A stretch of DNA of 64,000 bases from CAWAVN01 sp963844315 (GTDB lineage: Bacteria > Planctomycetota > Planctomycetia > Planctomycetales > Planctomycetaceae), in NCBI GenBank assembly GCA_963844315.1, contig CAWJOC010000010.1:1-64000 (forward strand). The letters are read 5' to 3'. The translations under genes and the position numbers were made by a program. A model generated the notes under the pieces. It made no database searches and had not been told where the DNA came from. It saw nothing but the letters and a program-made list of their open reading frames with translations. Numbering within the stretch: the first letter of the stretch is position 1; every line of letters begins with the position of its first letter. Positions 61,122-64,000 of this stretch are shown here, piece after piece.

Positions 61122-61496
61122 TTATTCCGGCAGTCCGTCCGATTCTTCGCCTTCGTCCGCGGGACTGAGGGAGGGATCGGTCGGCGTGCGGCGGAAGACC
61201 GCGCACACATCTTCCACGGGGACAACGTACAGGAGGTTGTCCGCTTCCAAATCGACCGGGATGGCGTTCTTGGGATTGAACAGCACCTTATCGTATTTGC
61301 GGATCGGAAAATCCTCGTCCCGCTCGATTTGCACGCTGATCTCGACGACCCGCCCGGTGATCGTGGGAATCTCGGAGGAATCTGGCAGCACGATTCCGCC
61401 GCGCGTTTTTTGCCGGCTTTCATCCTTCCGAATCAAAATTCGCCGTCCCAAAGGTTCCACAAACTCGCCCAAGGCCACACTCCCCAAAGCATTCAT
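61122..61496 (-). CDS. GroES-like co-chaperonin with acidic C-terminal extension
   Basis: 124 residues. The Cpn10 fold is indicated by FVEPLGRRILIRKDE, the mobile-loop region SRQKTRGGIVLPDSSE, TGRVVEI and KYDKVLFNPKNAIPVDLEADNLLYVVPVEDVCAVF. About 25 C-terminal residues are acidic and Ser/Pro-rich, beyond the normal GroES length of about 97. No groEL gene is adjacent. It may cap a chaperonin or be a divergent paralogue with another task; planctomycetes carry several GroES copies. It is spaced between trpA and the GT9 gene on the same strand. Confidence 0.8.
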   Translation of the reverse strand: MNALGSVALGEFVEPLGRRILIRKDESRQKTRGGIVLPDSSEIPTITGRVVEISVQIERDEDFPIRKYDKVLFNPKNAIPVDLEADNLLYVVPVEDVCAVFRRTPTDPSLSPADEGEESDGLPE

Positions 61497-61557
61497 GCGT
61501 CCAGATTGTTCGCTTGATGGTATTGTAGCGCGCAGGCAACCTCGATAAAGAGGGGTT

Positions 61558-62394
61558 TTAGGCGTTGGATGTCTTCGCCACCATCGCGGCGGCGAATTCG
61601 CCGAGGGATTTCAGGGCTTCTTCGCGGGTTAATGTTCCTTCGCTGACGGCGGCGAATTTCTTGACGAGGGCCGATCCTACGATGACCCCATCCGCAGTGC
61701 CGCGGAGGGCATCGACCTGATCGGGCTGACTGATCCCAAAGCCCACGGCGAGCGGCAAATTGGTCTTCGTGCGGAGCCAGTTGAGTTGGTCCTTGAGTTC
61801 CGAGGGCAGTTCCTCGCGAACTCCGGTTGTCCCCGCGACCGAGATGCAATACACAAACCCGCTGGCAGCGGCGAGAATGCGTTCCGCCCGGTGCTTGGGC
61901 GTGGTGGGAGCGATCAGTTCGATCAAATCCAGGGAATGGGCGCGGACTTCCTTGGCCATGTCCGCCGCTTCATCGCCAGGGAGGTCGGGGATAATCAGCC
62001 CGGAAAACCCCGCCTCCGCCGCCTGAGTTAAGAACGCATCCACGCCCGTTCGGAAGATGATCGAATAAGCCACCATCCCGACCAAAGGCGGCAGCGGTTC
62101 GGATCCCTTGAGTTCCCCCATCGCCTTAAAGATCTGTGAAACGCGAATCCCTTTCGCCAAAGCCCTGGTGTAAGACGCCTGGATCACCGGACCATCGGCG
62201 ATGGGGTCCGAGTAGGGAAAGCCGACTTCGATCAAATTCACGCCCCGGCGGGCCAATTCCCGGATCGCGGCTTTGGTCATCTCCAAATCGGGATCGCCCG
62301 CCGTCACAAACGGCATGAACGCCATTTTGTTTGAGGCTTTGAGTTCCGTAAAGGTCCGGGCAATCCGAGAGGAAGTCATGACGGTTGTGCTCAT
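61558..62394 (-). CDS. trpA: Tryptophan synthase alpha chain
   Basis: 278 residues, slightly above the family norm. Motifs are MPFVTAGDPDLEMT, IEVGFPYSDPIADGPVIQ (catalytic Glu and Asp), the flexible loop region FRTGVDAF, LIIPDLPGDE, YCISVAGTTGVRE, and VGFGISQPDQV with DGVIVGSALV at the phosphate site. It cleaves indole-3-glycerol phosphate to indole and glyceraldehyde-3-phosphate and passes indole to TrpB. trpB lies upstream on the same strand, separated by 190 bases containing a repeat, instead of the common tight trpBA overlap. Confidence 0.97.
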   Translation of the reverse strand: MSTTVMTSSRIARTFTELKASNKMAFMPFVTAGDPDLEMTKAAIRELARRGVNLIEVGFPYSDPIADGPVIQASYTRALAKGIRVSQIFKAMGELKGSEPLPPLVGMVAYSIIFRTGVDAFLTQAAEAGFSGLIIPDLPGDEAADMAKEVRAHSLDLIELIAPTTPKHRAERILAAASGFVYCISVAGTTGVREELPSELKDQLNWLRTKTNLPLAVGFGISQPDQVDALRGTADGVIVGSALVKKFAAVSEGTLTREEALKSLGEFAAAMVAKTSNA

Positions 62395-62423
62395 GGAGTG
62401 TCTAGTGTTTCAAGGTGTTTTGT

Positions 62424-62545
62424 GTCCCTTCTCCCCTGGGGGAGAAGGTGGCCGAAGGCCGGATGAGGGGGACAAGCGAAAGAAGACGTCGATCTTACAT
62501 CGCACCCCTCACCCTAGCCCTCTCCCCCAAGGGGAGAGGGGACAA
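62424..62545. repeat. Family B repeat between trpB and trpA
   Basis: A gtcccttctcccctgggggagaaggtggccgaaggcc block and an inverted ccctcaccctagccctctcccccaaggggagaggggac block, the same pair as at 56578-56696. Its location between co-oriented trp genes means it is probably transcribed. Confidence 0.82.
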
Positions 62546-62584
62546 AACAGGCCATTTTTGATTGCAAGGATGGGTGAACATGTG

Positions 62585-63826
62585 CTAAATCGTCTTGCCT
62601 AACAGCCGCGCGACTTCGTTCACGTCTTTATCGCCCCTGCCCGAAAGGCACACCACCATGATGCTGTCGGCGGGGCGTTGGCCGGCGGTTTTGAGAGCCT
62701 GGGCGATGGCGTGGGCGCTTTCGACCGCCGGGAGGATGCCTTCCAACGTCGCCATTTTTTGAAACGCTTCGAGCGCGGCCTTGTCGGAGACGTTTACGTA
62801 TTGAACCCGTCCCGTGTCCTTCCAATAACTGTGCTCGGGACCGACGCCGGGATAATCGAGCCCCGCGGACACCGAATGCACGTCGCAGGTCTGACCATCC
62901 TCATCCTGAAGGACGTAGCTGTAACTGCCGTGAAGCACGCCTTTGGCCCCGTAGCAAAGCGTGGCGGCGTGCTGTCCGCGTTCGGGACCTTTTCCGCCGG
63001 GTTCCACGCCGGTGAGCCTGACGGTTTCTTCTTCGATGAAGGGATAAAACATGCCCGCCGAGTTCGATCCGCCGCCCACGCAGGCGATGATTTCATCGGG
63101 CAGTCTTCCGGCGATGCTCAGGATCTGCTCGCGGGTTTCCTGGCCGATGACCGATTGGAAATCCCGCACCATCATCGGGAAAGGGTGCGGCCCGACGACC
63201 GAGCCGATGATGTAATGCGTGTTTTCCACGGAAGCCATCCAATCCCGCATGGCTTCGTTGATGGCATCGCGCAGGGTTTTGGAGCCGGTGGTGACGGGCC
63301 GGACCTCGGCTCCCATCGTCTGCATGTTGAACACGTTCAGCCGTTGCCTGCGAATGTCTTCTTCGCCCATATAGACCACGCAAGGCAGGCCGAAGCGGGC
63401 ACAGGCGGTCGCGGTCGCCACGCCGTGCTGCCCCGCGCCGGTCTCGGCGATCACGCGCTTTTTGCCCATGCGGAGCGTGAGCAATGCCTGCCCCAGGCTG
63501 TTATTGATCTTATGCGCCCCGGTGTGGTTCAGGTCTTCCCGCTTTAAGAAGATCCGCGCTCCGCCGCAGGCTTCGGTCAACCGTTGGGCGAAATACAAAG
63601 GGCTGGGGCGGCCGACGTAATTCTTTAATAGCTCGGAAAGCTCGGCTTGAAACGCGGGGTCGGCTTTGGCCTTGGCGTATTCTTCAGTCAATTCCTCCAA
63701 GGCGTGCATCAAGGTTTCCGGGACGAACCGCCGGCCAAATTCGCCGAAGCGTCCCTCGCGGTCGGGAACCTGGCTTGTGGCTTTGAGCGAGTCGGTTTTC
63801 ATGGCCTCTGCCGATGGGGCATTCAT
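62585..63826 (-). CDS. trpB: Tryptophan synthase beta chain
   Basis: 413 residues. The pyridoxal-phosphate lysine is in HTGAHKINN; GQHGVATATA, RQRLNVFNMQTMGAEV, the phosphate-binding GGGSNSAGMF and VCLSGRGDKDV are intact, as are KREDLNHTG and SAGLDYPGVGPEHSY. It condenses indole with serine to form tryptophan. The first 20 residues look non-conserved; MKTDSLKATS at 63802 would be an alternative start. It is the upstream partner of trpA. Confidence 0.98.
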   Translation of the reverse strand: MNAPSAEAMKTDSLKATSQVPDREGRFGEFGRRFVPETLMHALEELTEEYAKAKADPAFQAELSELLKNYVGRPSPLYFAQRLTEACGGARIFLKREDLNHTGAHKINNSLGQALLTLRMGKKRVIAETGAGQHGVATATACARFGLPCVVYMGEEDIRRQRLNVFNMQTMGAEVRPVTTGSKTLRDAINEAMRDWMASVENTHYIIGSVVGPHPFPMMVRDFQSVIGQETREQILSIAGRLPDEIIACVGGGSNSAGMFYPFIEEETVRLTGVEPGGKGPERGQHAATLCYGAKGVLHGSYSYVLQDEDGQTCDVHSVSAGLDYPGVGPEHSYWKDTGRVQYVNVSDKAALEAFQKMATLEGILPAVESAHAIAQALKTAGQRPADSIMVVCLSGRGDKDVNEVARLLGKTI

Positions 63827-63948
63827 GGATCAGCAATCCTCTGCGGTCGAATTTGGTGTGTGAAGATTGATTCTAGGGAGTCCCCCATGAATCGCCAACC
63901 CTTAATAACTCGCCGCGACGGCTTTGTGTTCTGTCGGCTGGCCTATAT

Positions 63949-63990
63949 GTCCCCTCTCCCCTGGGGAGAGGGTTAGGGTGAGGGGGACAA
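63949..63990. repeat. Family B repeat, single block at window edge
   Basis: gtcccctctcccctggggagagggttagggtgagggggac: a ctctcccctggggagag palindrome with the usual gggttagggtgaggg tail. It lies just upstream of trpB and may continue beyond the window. Confidence 0.78.
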
Positions 63991-64000
63991 GTTAAGAACG

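Overview
The window looks like a chromosomal segment of a planctomycete, most likely a Gemmata-type (Gemmatales) bacterium. Lineage markers are four tandem DUF1559 pseudopilin-like genes beside a small lipoprotein, a DUF1549/DUF1553 + DUF1501 + WD40 cassette, several Tat-signal Gfo/Idh/MocA oxidoreductases, two rhomboid proteins with soluble C-terminal extensions, and a 23S-5S rRNA locus with no 16S gene beside it. The assignment rests on gene families only.

Layout. 1-19 kb: housekeeping and regulatory genes, mostly on the minus strand (thioredoxin, a coiled-coil protein, two rhomboids, adenylate kinase, a UvrD-type helicase, a Ser/Thr kinase, accD overlapping a degenerate histidine phosphatase, rpe, gap, a DUF4432 epimerase). 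19-25.6 kb: asnB, a Gfo/Idh oxidoreductase, a DoxX-type membrane protein and ApbE. 26-32 kb: a glucan cluster, GH57 - GalT-like - GH57. 32-36.4 kb: a Rieske protein, a lipoprotein, an AAA ATPase and a TPR lipoprotein. 36.9-44.6 kb: a second Gfo/Idh oxidoreductase, a small lipoprotein and the DUF1559 array. 45-52.7 kb: an SDR gene, then tRNA-Ile, tRNA-Ala, 23S and 5S rRNA. 52.8-64 kb: an exported protein, a TRIC-type channel, the DUF1549/DUF1501/WD40 cassette, a GT9 glycosyltransferase, a GroES-like protein, trpA and trpB.

The most striking part is the rRNA locus. Helix 69 of the 23S gene is interrupted by a group I intron carrying a LAGLIDADG endonuclease gene. A complete group IIC intron with its reverse transcriptase lies directly behind the terminator that follows 5S. 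Two unrelated kinds of self-splicing intron therefore sit within about 4 kb of one locus.

Intergenic DNA is full of palindromic repeats. Three elements of about 330-500 bp are built as nested hairpins, one of them inverted relative to the others and one split by AT-rich DNA. There is an unrelated nested palindrome of 318 bp and several shorter repeat families.

Fifteen genes are broken by roughly 21 single-base frameshifts, many at short homopolymers, while their reading frames stay conserved on both sides. I read these mainly as assembly indels and give each such gene as one feature spanning its fragments.
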